From contig NC_085138.1 of the NCBI RefSeq assembly GCF_035046485.1, forward strand, positions 87,779,228-87,843,227: 64,000 bases of DNA, given 5' to 3'. The position numbers and the translations under genes were made by a program. Source of the DNA: Aedes albopictus. Taxonomy: Eukaryota; Arthropoda; Insecta; Diptera; Culicidae. The notes under the pieces were generated by a model. It did no database searches, was not told the origin of the DNA, and was given only the letters and a program-made list of their open reading frames with translations. Position 1 is the first letter of the stretch, and every line of letters starts with the position of its first letter. Shown piece by piece: positions 23,127 to 33,696 of the stretch.

Positions 23127-25119
23127 GGCAGACAATTAAACGTTCCATAATAAATACAAAATTTCCCATAAATAATTCCAAAAATCCCAGTGAAGAAACA
23201 GGGGTGTAAGCAGTAATAAATAACAAAAGTTCCATAAACAAATAGAAAAGTGCATAAATAAATCAAAAGTTTCCATAAATAATTGATTTTTGAGCAATTA
23301 AAAACGTCAAAAATGCAATGAATAAATCAACTGTTGCAATAAAAAAAGTAAATTTTCCCACCAAATAACTTCGAACTTTCCATAAATAAATCCGATTTTT
23401 CCATAATAAATTCGAAAATTCACAATAAAAAAATATCGAAAAAGCAATAAAAAATTCAAAAAATGCAATAAAAAATGACGAAATTACCCATGAAAAACAA
23501 ATGCAGAAAAGTATGAGACAGTGAAATGCTGAATCGCACTTATATGACTGAATCGACTGAAAAGCTTGCGCAACTATGATTGCAATTTACCGAGCAATTG
23601 CTTGCTGTCCGAACTCGCTATCGCTCGTCGGACCTAAAAAAGGCAGCCAATTAAACGCCCCATAATAAATTCAAAAGTTTCCATAAATAATTCAAAAACT
23701 GCCAATAAATAAATAGGGGTGGAAGCAATAATAAACTATAAAAGTTCCATAAACAAATCAAAAAACGCATAAATAAATCAAAACTTCCCATAAATAATTG
23801 ATTTTCGAACAATAAAAAATGCCGGAATTTCCACAAATAAATCAACAATTGCAATAAAAAACTACATTTTTTCCAACAAAAAATTTCGAACATACTACAT
23901 CACAGAACTATTATGCTAGAAAGACTGAAACTATGTGTGCAATTTAACAGACAATCGCTTGCTGTCCGAACTCGCTAACGCTCGTCGGACTTTAAAAAGG
24001 GATAACATCTCTGTTCGCATTCTACCGGGCAAATTCTTGGATCTGTGGATTGCCTAGATCCGAATCGACGCAGTTACGGCGCGTCGGATTTCGGAAACTT
24101 CGGCGGCCTTCTGCCGCCTCAGTTCCTCAATCCTCTATGCGGCTTCGCCGCATGGCTCGGCCGAAACTTTTACTGTACACATTGTTTCGTACATATTGCT
24201 AAATTTTCAATTGCTTTTTTGATGTTTTTCAATTGGGAATTTTTGAATTATTTATGGAAAAATCAGATTTATTTATGGAAAATTTAAACTTTTCTGGTGG
24301 AAAAAATGTAGTTATTTATTGAAATTTTTGAATTATTTGTGGAAATTCCGACATTTTTATTGCTCGAAAATCAATTATTTATGGGAAATTTTGATTTATT
24401 TATGCACTTTTTGATTTGTTTATGGAAATTTTATAGTTTATTATTGCTCCCACCCTTACTTATTTATTGGCAATTTCTGATTTTGGTATGGAAAATGATG
24501 AATTTTCTATGAGTCGTTTATATTTTAGCCCCTAAAAAAAGGGATAACATCTATGTTTGCATTATACCGGGCAAATTCTTGAATCTGTGGTTTGCCTAGA
24601 ACCGAATCGATGCAGTTGCGGTGCATCGGATATCGGAAACTTCGGCGGCCTTCTGCCGCCTCAGTTCCTCAATCCTCTATGCGGCTTCGCCGCATGGTCT
24701 ATGCAATTTTTGGCTCAAAATGCATTTACGTTTATTGCTCGTTTTTTGACATTTATTGATAATTTATTTTTTTGTTATTGCACTTTTTGAATTATTTTTT
24801 GCTTTTTAGATATTTTTTTATTGTGAATTTTCTAATTTATTATGGAAAAATCGGATTTATTTATGGAAAATTCGAAGTTTTTTGGTGGGAAAATTGGCTT
24901 TTTTTATTGCAACAGTTGAATTATTCATTGCATATTTGACGTTTTTAATTGACCAAAAATCAATTATTTATGGAAACTTTTGATTTATTTATGCACTTTT
25001 CTATTTGTTTATGGAACTTTTGTTATTTATTACTGCTTACACCCCTGTTTCTTCACTGGGATTTTTGGAATTATTTATGACGAATGATCACTTCCTTATG
25101 AGTCGTTTATATTTTAGCC
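23127..25119. mobile_element. Long-arm foldback element B1 nested in element A
   Basis: It starts GGCAGACAATTAAACG and ends CGTTTATATTTTAGCC, with AT-rich arms of about 400 bp (repeated CATAAATAAATC) and a GC-rich centre of small hairpins (GGCGGCCTTCTGCCGCC, ATGCGGCTTCGCCGCAT). It is flanked by an 11-bp direct repeat, CTAAACCTAAC (23116-23126 and 25120-25130). Long arms and a 9-11 bp duplication suggest a Mutator-like (MULE) non-autonomous family. It is itself split by B2. Confidence 0.8.
23642..24530. mobile_element. Long-arm foldback element B2 nested in B1
   Basis: A second, 889-bp member of the B1 family (GGCAGCCAATTAAACG to CGTTTATATTTTAGCC) sits in the GC-rich centre of B1. It has a 9-bp duplication CCTAAAAAA (23633-23641 and 24531-24539). 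Its own centre holds the same hairpins as B1 (24000-24170 versus 24541-24700). Short ORFs (77-80 codons) across the centre are not genes. Confidence 0.85.
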
Positions 25120-25428
25120 CTAAACCTAACTGAAAAACGTGTGATCAATTTCGACCCGAAATTCAATTTGACCCCGGTTGACGGTACTTGATCTATCCAA
25201 CAGCTTTGCCGGAGATATTAATTATCTTTCTAGGAGCTCGGGATCCTGAGATACACGAAATATAAAATTTGCACGATTAGTTGTGCCATCTATGTGTGGA
25301 ATTTCCTAACAAACGGTGCATCATTAGTAAACACTTGACCCAATAAACAACTTTGCCAAAGACACCAAATTTCTATGTAGTCAGGATCCTAATAAAAGGA
25401 CACGGACACCGTTATCAGCTAGCGGCTT

Positions 25429-25832
25429 CCGACAGGAGAAAATAGCTGAAGAATAACTATCTCAGGTATGGAAAACCGAATACCTACAACCTGAATGAGG
25501 TATTAAGTAGCCCTGCATAAGAGGTAAAATACCTAAAATAATAACTGGTGTGTATTCTGTGCATAACGCGTGAATAATGACATCAGGTATGGAAATACCT
25601 CAATAATAATCGGTGATTTTTCCATAGAAAAAACGATTTTCCCATAATTGAATAATACCTCACGCAGTCCTCAACACCAAATTAATAACTCGTTGAGGTA
25701 TTGTGTCAATGCCTATGAAATACCAAAATAAGTTATTTTCAATACCTGGATAACCGACCAATACCACGTCTTGGTATGATACCTGACTTCGGTATGCTCC
25801 AGTTATGTGTCAGTTCTTCATTCCTGCTCGGG
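25429..25832. mobile_element. MITE (CCCGAGCAGGA family), copy 1
   Basis: About 404 bp and close to the copy at 61339-61744 along its whole length, including several GGTATTG and CAGGTATGG motifs. The left terminus is mutated (CCGACAGGAG); the right is CCTGCTCGGG. Non-coding. Confidence 0.8.
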
Positions 25833-25836
25833 CTTT

Positions 25837-26014
25837 ACAGACTGAACGAAACTTAACACTAGACAACGGATACACAAGGCATGCACCAGTGGATACGGAG
25901 AAGAAACATTTCTCACGAAAAGTTTCATCGTCCGGAGCGGGAATCGAACCCTCACCCCATGGCATAGTGCGATTATGAGCTTGGTGACTCTAACCGCACG
26001 GTCACGAGGCTCCT
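25837..26014 (-). mobile_element. tRNA-derived SINE (family 2)
   Basis: The reverse complement has a tRNA-like head (GTGACCGTGCGGTTAGAGTC, box A) and GGGTTCGATTCCCGC (box B), followed by a unique tail containing GAAACTTTTCGTGAG. A degraded relative is at 44785-44930. Confidence 0.7.
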
Positions 26015-26051
26015 GATATAAATGTGATCATATACTTAACATCATATCATA

Positions 26052-26324
26052 CACAGATAAAAATAATGAGATTTACACGTCATGTAAACTTAATGTTAGT
26101 CATGTAATCTTAATGTTATAATGGTTTACATGATATATCATGTAAATTTGTGTTATATGTCATGTAAATACTCAGAGTCATGCTGCATTACATGACATAT
26201 AATGGAAGTTTACATGATATTTCATAACTTTTACATTATATGTCATGTAAACTTCTGTGATATCCCACGCTCCAATTATGTGCATGATATGTCACAGAAT
26301 TTTACACTCCTTTTTCGATCTGTG
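26052..26324 (+). mobile_element. MITE, intact 273-bp copy (forward)
   Basis: CACAGATAAAAATAATGAG to TTTTTCGATCTGTG, flanked by TA on each side. It defines the ends of the family also present at 15289-16925 and 16997-17269. Repeated TCATGTAAAC blocks fill the interior. Confidence 0.85.
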
Positions 26325-26538
26325 TATACTTAACACTTACATGGACACCAGCGTCACTTACGTGTCAAGTTCCGAATCAAACAGACTAGCATCTCTCAGT
26401 CCTTGAGCAACTCAACAACATTGCCGAAGATTCCATCATTCTAGGTGATCAGGATCCTGAGATATATTAATTTAGTGTAGAATTAGCATCTAAGTTAAAA
26501 TACACAGAAATAAAAACTTAAAAAAAGATATATTAATA

Positions 26539-26740
26539 CATAAGTGACCCGATTTTGTCAGCCCCTTTTCGGAACACATTTTTTGCTCTCTTCAAAAACT
26601 TAAACAGTTTTTCCTCTATGTTCTGAATCTCAGCTGTCGTTTGATGTTAGATATTAATAAATTGCTTAAAATGTGATCGTAAGATAATAAGAACAAAAAG
26701 TTCGTCGCAAAATGGGGCTGACAAAATCGGGTCCTTACTG
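26539..26740. mobile_element. MITE with TA duplication, copy 2
   Basis: CATAAGTGACCCGATTTTGT to AAAATCGGGTCCTTACTG with TA on both sides. It is a close relative of 21712-21916. Confidence 0.8.
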
Positions 26741-26886
26741 TATATAATTTGCAAGCTCAGTAGCGCCAGCTATGTGTGAAATTTTCAAACAAACGGTCGG
26801 TCGTTAGTTAACACTTTACCTAATAAACAACTTTGCTGAAGACACCAAATTTCTATGTGGTCAGGATCTTGATATATACAGATATA

Positions 26887-27945
26887 CAGTATACAAAAAA
26901 AGTTTATCCACCCCCTACCAATTAGCAATTTATTCCGGTGTTTCCGGTGAATTAATTTATGTCAATTTATCACACTGGCATTGAAAATACGGCGTTCATA
27001 TCATGTCTTGAGATTTTATGTGAAGAATTATTAAAAAGGGTTAAAAAAATACGCAAAAAAAGTTTATCCACCCCTAAACGGATACATCGATTTAAGTGTG
27101 TTTTAGTTTTAGCGTGTATTCTATGTCATAATCGAATGTAAACTTGTGTCTAGCTGTAATTTAGTGCTCTTGAAATTTGCGTGCTCGGAATTTCGGTTTC
27201 ATAGTTTAAAATTGGAAGTTTTTGTTGCAAAATGCCCAAAAAGCACAAATTTCGATCAGCATCCGAAAATTGATTGTTGAACATCACAAAGCTGGCAAAA
27301 GCTACAGTGATATTGCCGATATTGTCCAGCTTCACAGTCGCTAGGATTGTACAGGTGTACAAAAAACGTGGTTATATCCCACCAGCTAAGCGATCAGGAC
27401 GCCCTTCAAAGACAACTGATCGAATTGACAGAGCTATCGTGAAGAAGGCGGAGTTGGACCGGGGGCTGTCAGCTCTGAAAATTGCAAAATAGATAGAAAG
27501 CGAGTTTTTCATACGTTTGACATCACAGTCCGTGCGAAATCGACTTCATAAGAAAGAACTCAAGGGCAGAGTACCACATTTCGTGGACCAGTGATGACTG
27601 GAATAAGGTGATTTGACAAGATAATGCTATTTGGATCTGATGGTATCACAAGGAAATGGCAGCGAACCTGTGAAAGTTTGAAGAAGGAGTGTTTTTGGCC
27701 TTCTGTCAAGCATGGCGGTGCTGGTGAGTTACTTTACCAACATTTATTTTCCATCCAACTGATCATGACTTTCATTTTTTCTGCAGGTAGAGTCATGGTG
27801 TGGGGATCTATGGCAATATCTGGTGCTGGAGAGCTTGAGTTCATTGATGGAATCATGACCAAGGAGGTTTATTTGGACATTTTGAAGAGAAAACTACCAG
27901 CATCTGTGGTGGAGGGGGAGGGGGTGGGTTTATGGTCCTGGTAAT
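26887..27945 (+). pseudogene. Broken Tc1-like transposase and left end
   Basis: The left end CAGTATACAAAAAAAG begins after TA. The block AAAAAAAGTTTATCCACCCC occurs twice (about 26894 and 27055), an IR/DR-like arrangement. ATG at 27232 opens a Tc1-type DNA-binding domain (MPKKHKF, then SYSDIADIVQLHSRTV, then GYIPPAKRSGRPSKTTDR across three frames). After a deletion the catalytic part resumes at 27624 (HGGAG, RVMVWGSM) and ends near 27944 before the last catalytic region. Frameshifts, stops and the missing right end make it dead. A 63-bp GT-AG segment lies at 27724-27786. Confidence 0.85.
27724..27786 (+). other. Putative spliceosomal intron in the Tc1-like pseudogene
   Basis: GTGAGT at the 5' end, then TTTTTTCTGCAG at the 3' end. 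Removing 63 bp joins HGGAG to RVMVWG, the usual continuous Tc1 motif. The length is normal for an insect intron. It is also a multiple of three with no stop, so a plain insertion cannot be excluded. Confidence 0.55.
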
Positions 27946-28057
27946 CAATAAGAATTTAAGCAAGTCGTATTTTAGCATAATTTCTGCATCCCATCTGATC
28001 ACTGCTCTATCAGAGCAGTTCAACTGTTAAACTGTCCTAAATAAGCAACTAAACTGA

Positions 28058-29482
28058 TACACTTATACCTCAATTTATGCATGTTATTTCTACGCACTTT
28101 TAATTTATGCTTTTTTTTTATGCCCTGCATAAAAAGAAGGAAAGATACTCAGAACTAATATTATGCATAAGAATATTCAATAATGCCGGTAACTATTGCA
28201 GCGGCGGCCAGGGGCTGTTTATAGGGATGAGCAAATGGAAGTCATAGGGGAGTTTCATGGGGTCCCAAGGGGTTTCCGCGGGGTACCAGGAGATCTCAGG
28301 GGGATTTTCGTAAGTATTGCAGAGAGTTCCAGAGGATTTTCGACGGGTTTTGAAGGCGTTACAGGTACGTTTTTGGGGGTTTTGGAAAGTATCAGGTGTG
28401 TTACATGGGGTCCGAAGGGGTTTGAGGGGGATTTTTGAGCTATTTCAGGAAGCTTTAGAGCTTTTCAGGTGCGATTCAGAGGCGTTACGGAGGAGTTTCC
28501 GGGGGTTTCGGAGCTTCTCAGGTTCGTTACATGGGGTCCGAGGCGGTTTAAGGGGGATTTTTGAGACATTTTAGGATGTTTCAAAGCGTTTTCGGCGGGA
28601 TTCAGAGGCGCTACGGAAGCGTTACGGAGCAGAATTTCTAAGCGTCTCAGGTGCGTCGCATGGGGTCCGAGAGGGTTTTAGGGAAATCTTTAAGGCGTTT
28701 CAGGAAGATGCAGATGATTTTCAGAGACGCCATCCCAAAATCCTTTAAAACGCCCCTAAAATGCTATTTGATTTAAAGATATTCTTCAAACCCCCTGATA
28801 CGACCCTGACCTGCAATACCTCTAAACGCCCCTGAAATACTGTTATACGCCCCTAAAATCTCTAGGAACGCCCTTAAAATGCTCCTAAAACCCCCAGAAA
28901 TTCTCTGAATGCCGTGAAACGCCCCTCAAACCCTTTGTAACGCCTTCTAAGGGCTCCTGAGATTCCCTGAATTGCTCATAAAGCATCTTGAAGCGTCCCT
29001 GAAACCCCCTAAATTCTACTAAAATGCCTCTGAATTTCCCGTAATCCCATGAAAACGCCATTAAAACCTAACAGAACGCCCTTAAAAGGCATCCCAAATC
29101 CCCTGAAACAAACCCCTGAAACTCCCCTGGAGCCCCTTGGAACCCCTTTTCCTGGGCTCTCTGGCAACTTTATGAAAACCCCTTTAGCCCCAGCTCAAAT
29201 TCCCAGGAGCAAAATCTGTTCTCACGAAGATTCCCTCTTTAAAGCCCAAACCTAATTTATGCATAAATTTCCCTCATTTTATGCCTGTTTTAACTTATGC
29301 ACATGCGTTTGAGACCTTTACTTTATTCGGCAAACTTTTAGATTAAACTACAATTTAAAAGCCCTTCAAATATCATTTTTGATAGCGTGCTTCTGGACTG
29401 AGATAGAAGCAAGTGAGTATCATTTTTGCAAGTGAGTATTTTCAACACTGCAGCCATGTGCATAAATTGAGGTTTTAGTGTA
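28058..29482. mobile_element. TIR/foldback element carrying 12-mer arrays as arms
   Basis: Inverted ends TACACTTATACCTCAATTTA and, inverted, TACACTAAAACCTCAATTTA; TA may be the duplication. Inside, a G-rich array (28196-28730, GGGGTTTCAGG-like) faces a C-rich complement (28730-29170). The ORFs there are low-complexity and not genes. Confidence 0.65.
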
Positions 29483-29805
29483 CTGTAAAATTGACAGCTG
29501 CACGATGTTCAAGCAAAAAGGTACTGTTCAGCACTTTCTAAATTATATACATTACCTCTTTTTGAAGCGCAGAGGGAATGGAAGAGAATGGAAAAGATAT
29601 TGAAGTGGCAGTAGTCGGAGCAGCGTGAAATTTTTAACACATTTTTGTTTTAATTTTTGAGAGTCAGAGGGTTGAGCATTTAATTAGCCGTATATTGAGC
29701 CAAGACCTGCATTTGAGCAGCACTAAGGCGCGTATACAGCTAATTTTCATTTGATTACCTGCTGTAAAGCCGCATTTCATCTGCTCATTGGTTACCTGGG
29801 GGTGT
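29483..29805. other. No feature recognised
   Basis: AT-rich sequence between the foldback element and the next G-rich array. Nothing supported. Confidence 0.35.
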
Positions 29806-30165
29806 TGCATAGGATTTCAGGGGCCTTTAGATGCGTTACAGGACTGTTTCAGGCGTGTTCTAGAAAGTTTCACGAGGCTTCAGGGTATCCAAGTAGTGTT
29901 TAAGATGGCTTCAGGGATTTCCATGAGCGTTCCAGGCATTTTAAGGTGGGTTTAGGGGCGTTCAAAGGAGTGTCGCGGGATTTCCAAGAGATCTCAAGAA
30001 AGTTCTGGGGGTGCTTTAGGGACTTCAGGGGATTTCAAGGGATTTCAGGAGATTTCAGTGGCGTTCCTGGGGATTTCAGGCAGTTTCTGGAAATTTCAGG
30101 AGCGTTTCAGGGGGTTTCAGGGGCATTCTAGGGGTTCTCAAGGGATTTCAGGGATGTTGCAGAGG
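29806..30165 (+). repeat. G-rich 12-mer array (TTTCAGGGGCAT type)
   Basis: Degenerate short repeats around GGGATTTCAGGG and GCGTTCCAGG. This is the same class as 28196-28730 and 40310-41570. The 61-codon frame here is not a gene. Confidence 0.7.
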
Positions 30166-30615
30166 TATATAAAGTTTTATTTAATTTAAAGGGCATACCT
30201 GTACAATTATGTTTTGACATCACCTAATATTAAAACACCTAAAAGGTTAAACGCCTTAACCTTCCTCATTCATCACGTTGGGAACAGCTCACGCTTAGAA
30301 GTCGTTTTATGATACAATAATTAAAATTGCTGCTTTTGATTTTCTCAGTCGCTTTACTGACGACAAAATCTTTGCAGATGATCAATATTTCTAGATTATA
30401 GAAATTTCAAGGGAATTACGTACTTGGAGTATTGTATGGAAGTAAATAATACAAACATGCTTGCTCAGTTGTCCGTGATTTAAATCTACTGTGATACGTA
30501 AGTTGATTCAAACCTTGCCCACCAAGCTCAGGGACATCCTCTTTAGTAATTCATGCAATACGTTAATAATTCCGGCGGCGCGAGCATCATATGACACCCG
30601 GTCGCACTAGAATTA
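30166..30615. other. Upstream region of receptor 2
   Basis: AT-rich non-repetitive sequence, presumably holding the receptor 2 promoter. No TATA box or initiator can be placed with confidence. Confidence 0.3.
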
Positions 30616-32442
30616 ATGCGATTAAATTTCTCTACTCGTTGCGTGGAGTTCAGTTTCATAGCAGCAATGCGATCGATTTGGCTTTTAGCGGCCATATCGG
30701 TGGCAGTTGAATTTTGCTTTATTGATTGTCTATCGGAACCATTAACGTATGTGGTGTCGGTCATAAAGCACTTGGAAAGGTTCGAGGTGGAAATTTTCAC
30801 ATGCATTTTCATAAATGTTCGTGTGACTGGTCTACCTGATGAGGAGTTTGGTGATCTGGTGCAGTCTGCAGCGCACGTTAGAGGTAGTCGGTTTATCCTT
30901 TCGGGTATTACTCAATTCGCATTTGGAGAAGTCCCGCAAAAGCCGTCGTTGATAGTTACATATGTAACCTCACAACAGTTATCCAATGAACTAATGGACG
31001 AATTAAGCGGCATGTTTTCATTATTTGATTGCAATACTCGGATTATAGTACTGTTAAGGGTCAATGATTTTGATAATGCGCGAATAATCAACACGGTACT
31101 CACCACGCTACGATTTAACTATGTCGTCTTCATCGATGCTGATCGACCATCGACTCTAGTGCCTGTTGGCTTCACAAGAAAGATATTCAGAAATGGAAGT
31201 AAATTTCCGCATCCTTCAAGATTATTCAAAAGTTCAATAACGAACATGAACAAGGAATCTTTTCAATATGCTGCCTTCAATCAAATTACACCTGTGGCCT
31301 ACAAATGGATGGTTGAAACGGCCCGCTTATTGAATGCTACCGCATCACGAATTGATATGAAGTGTCCATTTTCAGAACTTGAAGGATGCATAGACTACGC
31401 TCTTACAGAAGCTGACATCACGGTAGCTAAAATTGGTCTAGGAAATTTGCCGCTGGAGTGCTACCGTTGGATATCCGATGTTATGCCGGATTCTGAAGTC
31501 ATCCTTGTACCCAGAGGGCGTCCTCTCAATATGGCGGAAATGTTTAAAGAACCTTTCACTACTGAAGCATGGTGCGTACTTTTGCTTGTGTTGATCCTAG
31601 CTGAGGTGATTGCTTGTGTGTGTCCAAGTCTGTTCAAGGATGACCCAATACTGCTTTTGCTCTGTGGATATGATCGCTTCAACTTGCATAGAGCGCAAGG
31701 AAATCAGCGGCTGGTTTATATGCCATTGATTGTATTTTTCTTCATGATGACCAACGCTTACGGGCCCAAGATCATTTCCATCCTGACAGATAAGCCGTCT
31801 ATTCCGGATGTTACAACCATCGAGCAATTGATCACGTCTGGGATCAAGATCAAAGCACACTTGGAGCAAGAACCGAGCCTGGTCAACGATAGCATATTCG
31901 GTTCGGTACTGGTCAACAACTCGGATCATATTCTGCACCTAGATGGTATCCACGCGTACTTAGGTCGGAGCTTCCGTGAAGCAGAAGTCCTGATGCATCT
32001 ACCAACGTCCTACGACTTCGTTTTGCAACGAACAAAATATAAGATTCTTGAACAACATCGTGGACTCAATGTGCTGTGGTACATCGTTGGCAATAGATCT
32101 CCCTTGCGAGAGACGTTTTACTATGTACAGAAGGTATGTTTTGAAACTGGGATTCTCGGTCATTGGTACCATGTGGCGTACGCAAACATCACTTCGGGGA
32201 AGCGAATGGAGCATCGCGGAGAAATGATCGCAAATGGTATGCGGGGATGGCTCCGATTCGATGACCTCATCCCAGCGTGGATTGCTCTGAAGGTTGGTTT
32301 GTCGCTGAGTGGGTTACTTTTTTTCGGGGAACTTATTGTGCCAAATGTGAGGCAAACAATATCAAAAACATATCAGCTCCTTACCAATAGAAGGAAGGTG
32401 AAAATTGTGAGTATGATGAACGAAAAAAGCGTTGACATTTGA
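30616..32442 (+). CDS. Divergent ionotropic receptor (putative chemoreceptor) 2
   Basis: Intronless gene for a 608-residue divergent ionotropic receptor. The first ATG is at 30616. A second Met at residue 18 (MRSIWLLAAISVAVEF) starts a better signal peptide, so the true start may be 30667. Membrane segments lie at about 319-340, 366-391 and 551-576. The strongly conserved block RGRPLNMAEMFKEPF, then VLLLVLILAEV, CPSLFKDDPILLLLCG and FNLHRA aligns with receptor 1, as does NAYGPKIISIL in the second segment. Family knowledge places it as a tuning subunit in sensory dendrites, probably needing a co-receptor. Ligand is unknown. The paralogue is about 15 kb upstream on the same strand, which fits local duplication followed by repeat invasion. 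Confidence 0.94.
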   Translation: MRLNFSTRCVEFSFIAAMRSIWLLAAISVAVEFCFIDCLSEPLTYVVSVIKHLERFEVEIFTCIFINVRVTGLPDEEFGDLVQSAAHVRGSRFILSGITQFAFGEVPQKPSLIVTYVTSQQLSNELMDELSGMFSLFDCNTRIIVLLRVNDFDNARIINTVLTTLRFNYVVFIDADRPSTLVPVGFTRKIFRNGSKFPHPSRLFKSSITNMNKESFQYAAFNQITPVAYKWMVETARLLNATASRIDMKCPFSELEGCIDYALTEADITVAKIGLGNLPLECYRWISDVMPDSEVILVPRGRPLNMAEMFKEPFTTEAWCVLLLVLILAEVIACVCPSLFKDDPILLLLCGYDRFNLHRAQGNQRLVYMPLIVFFFMMTNAYGPKIISILTDKPSIPDVTTIEQLITSGIKIKAHLEQEPSLVNDSIFGSVLVNNSDHILHLDGIHAYLGRSFREAEVLMHLPTSYDFVLQRTKYKILEQHRGLNVLWYIVGNRSPLRETFYYVQKVCFETGILGHWYHVAYANITSGKRMEHRGEMIANGMRGWLRFDDLIPAWIALKVGLSLSGLLFFGELIVPNVRQTISKTYQLLTNRRKVKIVSMMNEKSVDI

Positions 32443-32534
32443 TAAAAACCAATACAATGAATGTATATCCTCTCTCGTGTAGCAAAGTTGTACTAACAGG
32501 CTTTTATTTTGCTCCGGATATCAATCTTGTATAC

Positions 32535-32540
32535 AATAAA
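32535..32540 (+). promoter_or_regulatory. Polyadenylation signal AATAAA
   Basis: AATAAA about 93 bp after the receptor 2 stop codon. It is the likely 3' end signal. Confidence 0.5.
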
Positions 32541-32722
32541 ACCTTTAATCAAGTAAAATTTACCAAGTAAAAGTTATACCAAGTAACCTCAATTTGAGTA
32601 ACATGGCTTGAGATCACGATTGCTGAAGTTCAAATAGATAAGGCCGTCATTGCATTGAAAGGAAGCCTTTCATTTTACTCGAATTTTGTCGATGACATAA
32701 TGATCTGAAAGTGCACCCATTA

Positions 32723-32882
32723 GGGTTCGTCCATAAATTACGTCACGTTTTGAAGGGGGAGGGGGATTCAGCACAGTGTGACGACCCATACAAAAAATTT
32801 AGAAGTGTCATACACAAAGTGTGACATAGGGGGGAGGGGCCGAAAATTGACATTTTGCGTGACGTAATTTATGGACGCTCCC
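32723..32882. mobile_element. MITE with TTA duplication (Harbinger-like)
   Basis: GGGTTCGTCCATAAATTACG and the inverted end GGGAGCGTCCATAAATTACG form the termini, with TTA on each side (32720-32722 and 32883-32885). A 3-bp TWA target fits PIF/Harbinger-type MITEs. Non-coding. Confidence 0.85.
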
Positions 32883-32989
32883 TTACTGACTTATGCTAAG
32901 TTTGGACTACGGAATTACCTACGTTTGTACTTCGCATACCTACAAGAATTCATTCTAATTATTGCTTCAGGAATTACCGCAGAAAGAAT

Positions 32990-33590
32990 TCTCCGAAGTT
33001 TCCTCCGGGGATTCCTTCTGGAGATTCCTTCCAGAACTTCCTTCCTAACCTAACATTCCTCAAGGTCATCCTTCCATGCCATACTCCAGGAGTTCTTTTT
33101 GGGATTCTTCTAGAACTTCTTTCCAAAGATTCTTCCAGAGATTTCTTTCGGGGAAATCCTCCTGGAATTCGATCCGGTGATTGTTCCAGGACTTCCTTCC
33201 GGGGACTTTCCCGGTATTCCTTCTGAGAGTTTTCTAAAGGAAGTCTTTCCGGGGAAACCTTTTAAGGAATTCCTACATAGCACACCTCCAGTAATTCCTT
33301 CTCGGAGTATTTTTTCAGAAACTACATCCATGCATTCCTCGAGAACCCTTTCCAAAGATTCCTCTAGGGTTTTTTTTTGGGATTCTTCTATTAATGTCTT
33401 CCGGGGACTCTTCCAGAACTTTCTTGTGAGGACTCCTGCAGGAATTCCTCTTTCGGTATTTTATGGATTCTTCAATGTATTCCTTCTGCGGGTTTCTTGA
33501 GGAATTCTTTCGGGTGTTTCGGGAAATTCTCCAGAAGTTCCCCAGAAATTCCTCCAGAACTTCTCGGGAATTCCTCCTGAGAAAACAAAC
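32990..33590 (-). repeat. 12-mer array, TCCTCCAGGAAT orientation
   Basis: Degenerate short repeats of the same class as 1-6720. Open frames on both strands (81-113 codons) are by-products of the repeat. Confidence 0.75.
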
Positions 33591-33696
33591 GGGTGTTTTG
33601 TGAATTTCATATAAGCCGAAAGAGGGATGGATTTGTGAAAAAGAGGGAATGTTCATGGTGTGGGTTCGGATTCAATTTGGCATTCTATTCCGCAAT

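Larger units (their letters stand above)
22966..25184. mobile_element. Outer MITE of a nested insertion (element A)
   Basis: Terminal inverted repeats CCGTAAACCGGGGTCAAATT (left) and the inverted end CCGTCAACCGGGGTCAAATT (right) are bracketed by TA (22964-22965 and 25185-25186). Removing it restores a continuous unit of the 130-150 bp repeat (ATGTAAG + TACTTGATC). Most of its length is the later insertion 23127-25119. Confidence 0.85.
20561..26880. repeat. Cluster of a degenerate 130-150 bp repeat, both orientations
   Basis: Units share a run of landmarks: TTTGCCGAAGAC, TCAGGATCCTGAGATAT, then a GCGCCATCTATGTGTGGA-like block, a CAAACGG block and AGTACTTG. Forward units are visible near 21186-21400, 22180-22335, 22800-22965, 25187-25400, 26375-26465 and 26755-26880, and reverse units at about 20640-20730 and 21470-21700. 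Spacing is about 130-150 bp once later insertions are removed. Short ORFs within it are shadows. It is the landing site for most of the MITEs listed here. Confidence 0.65.
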
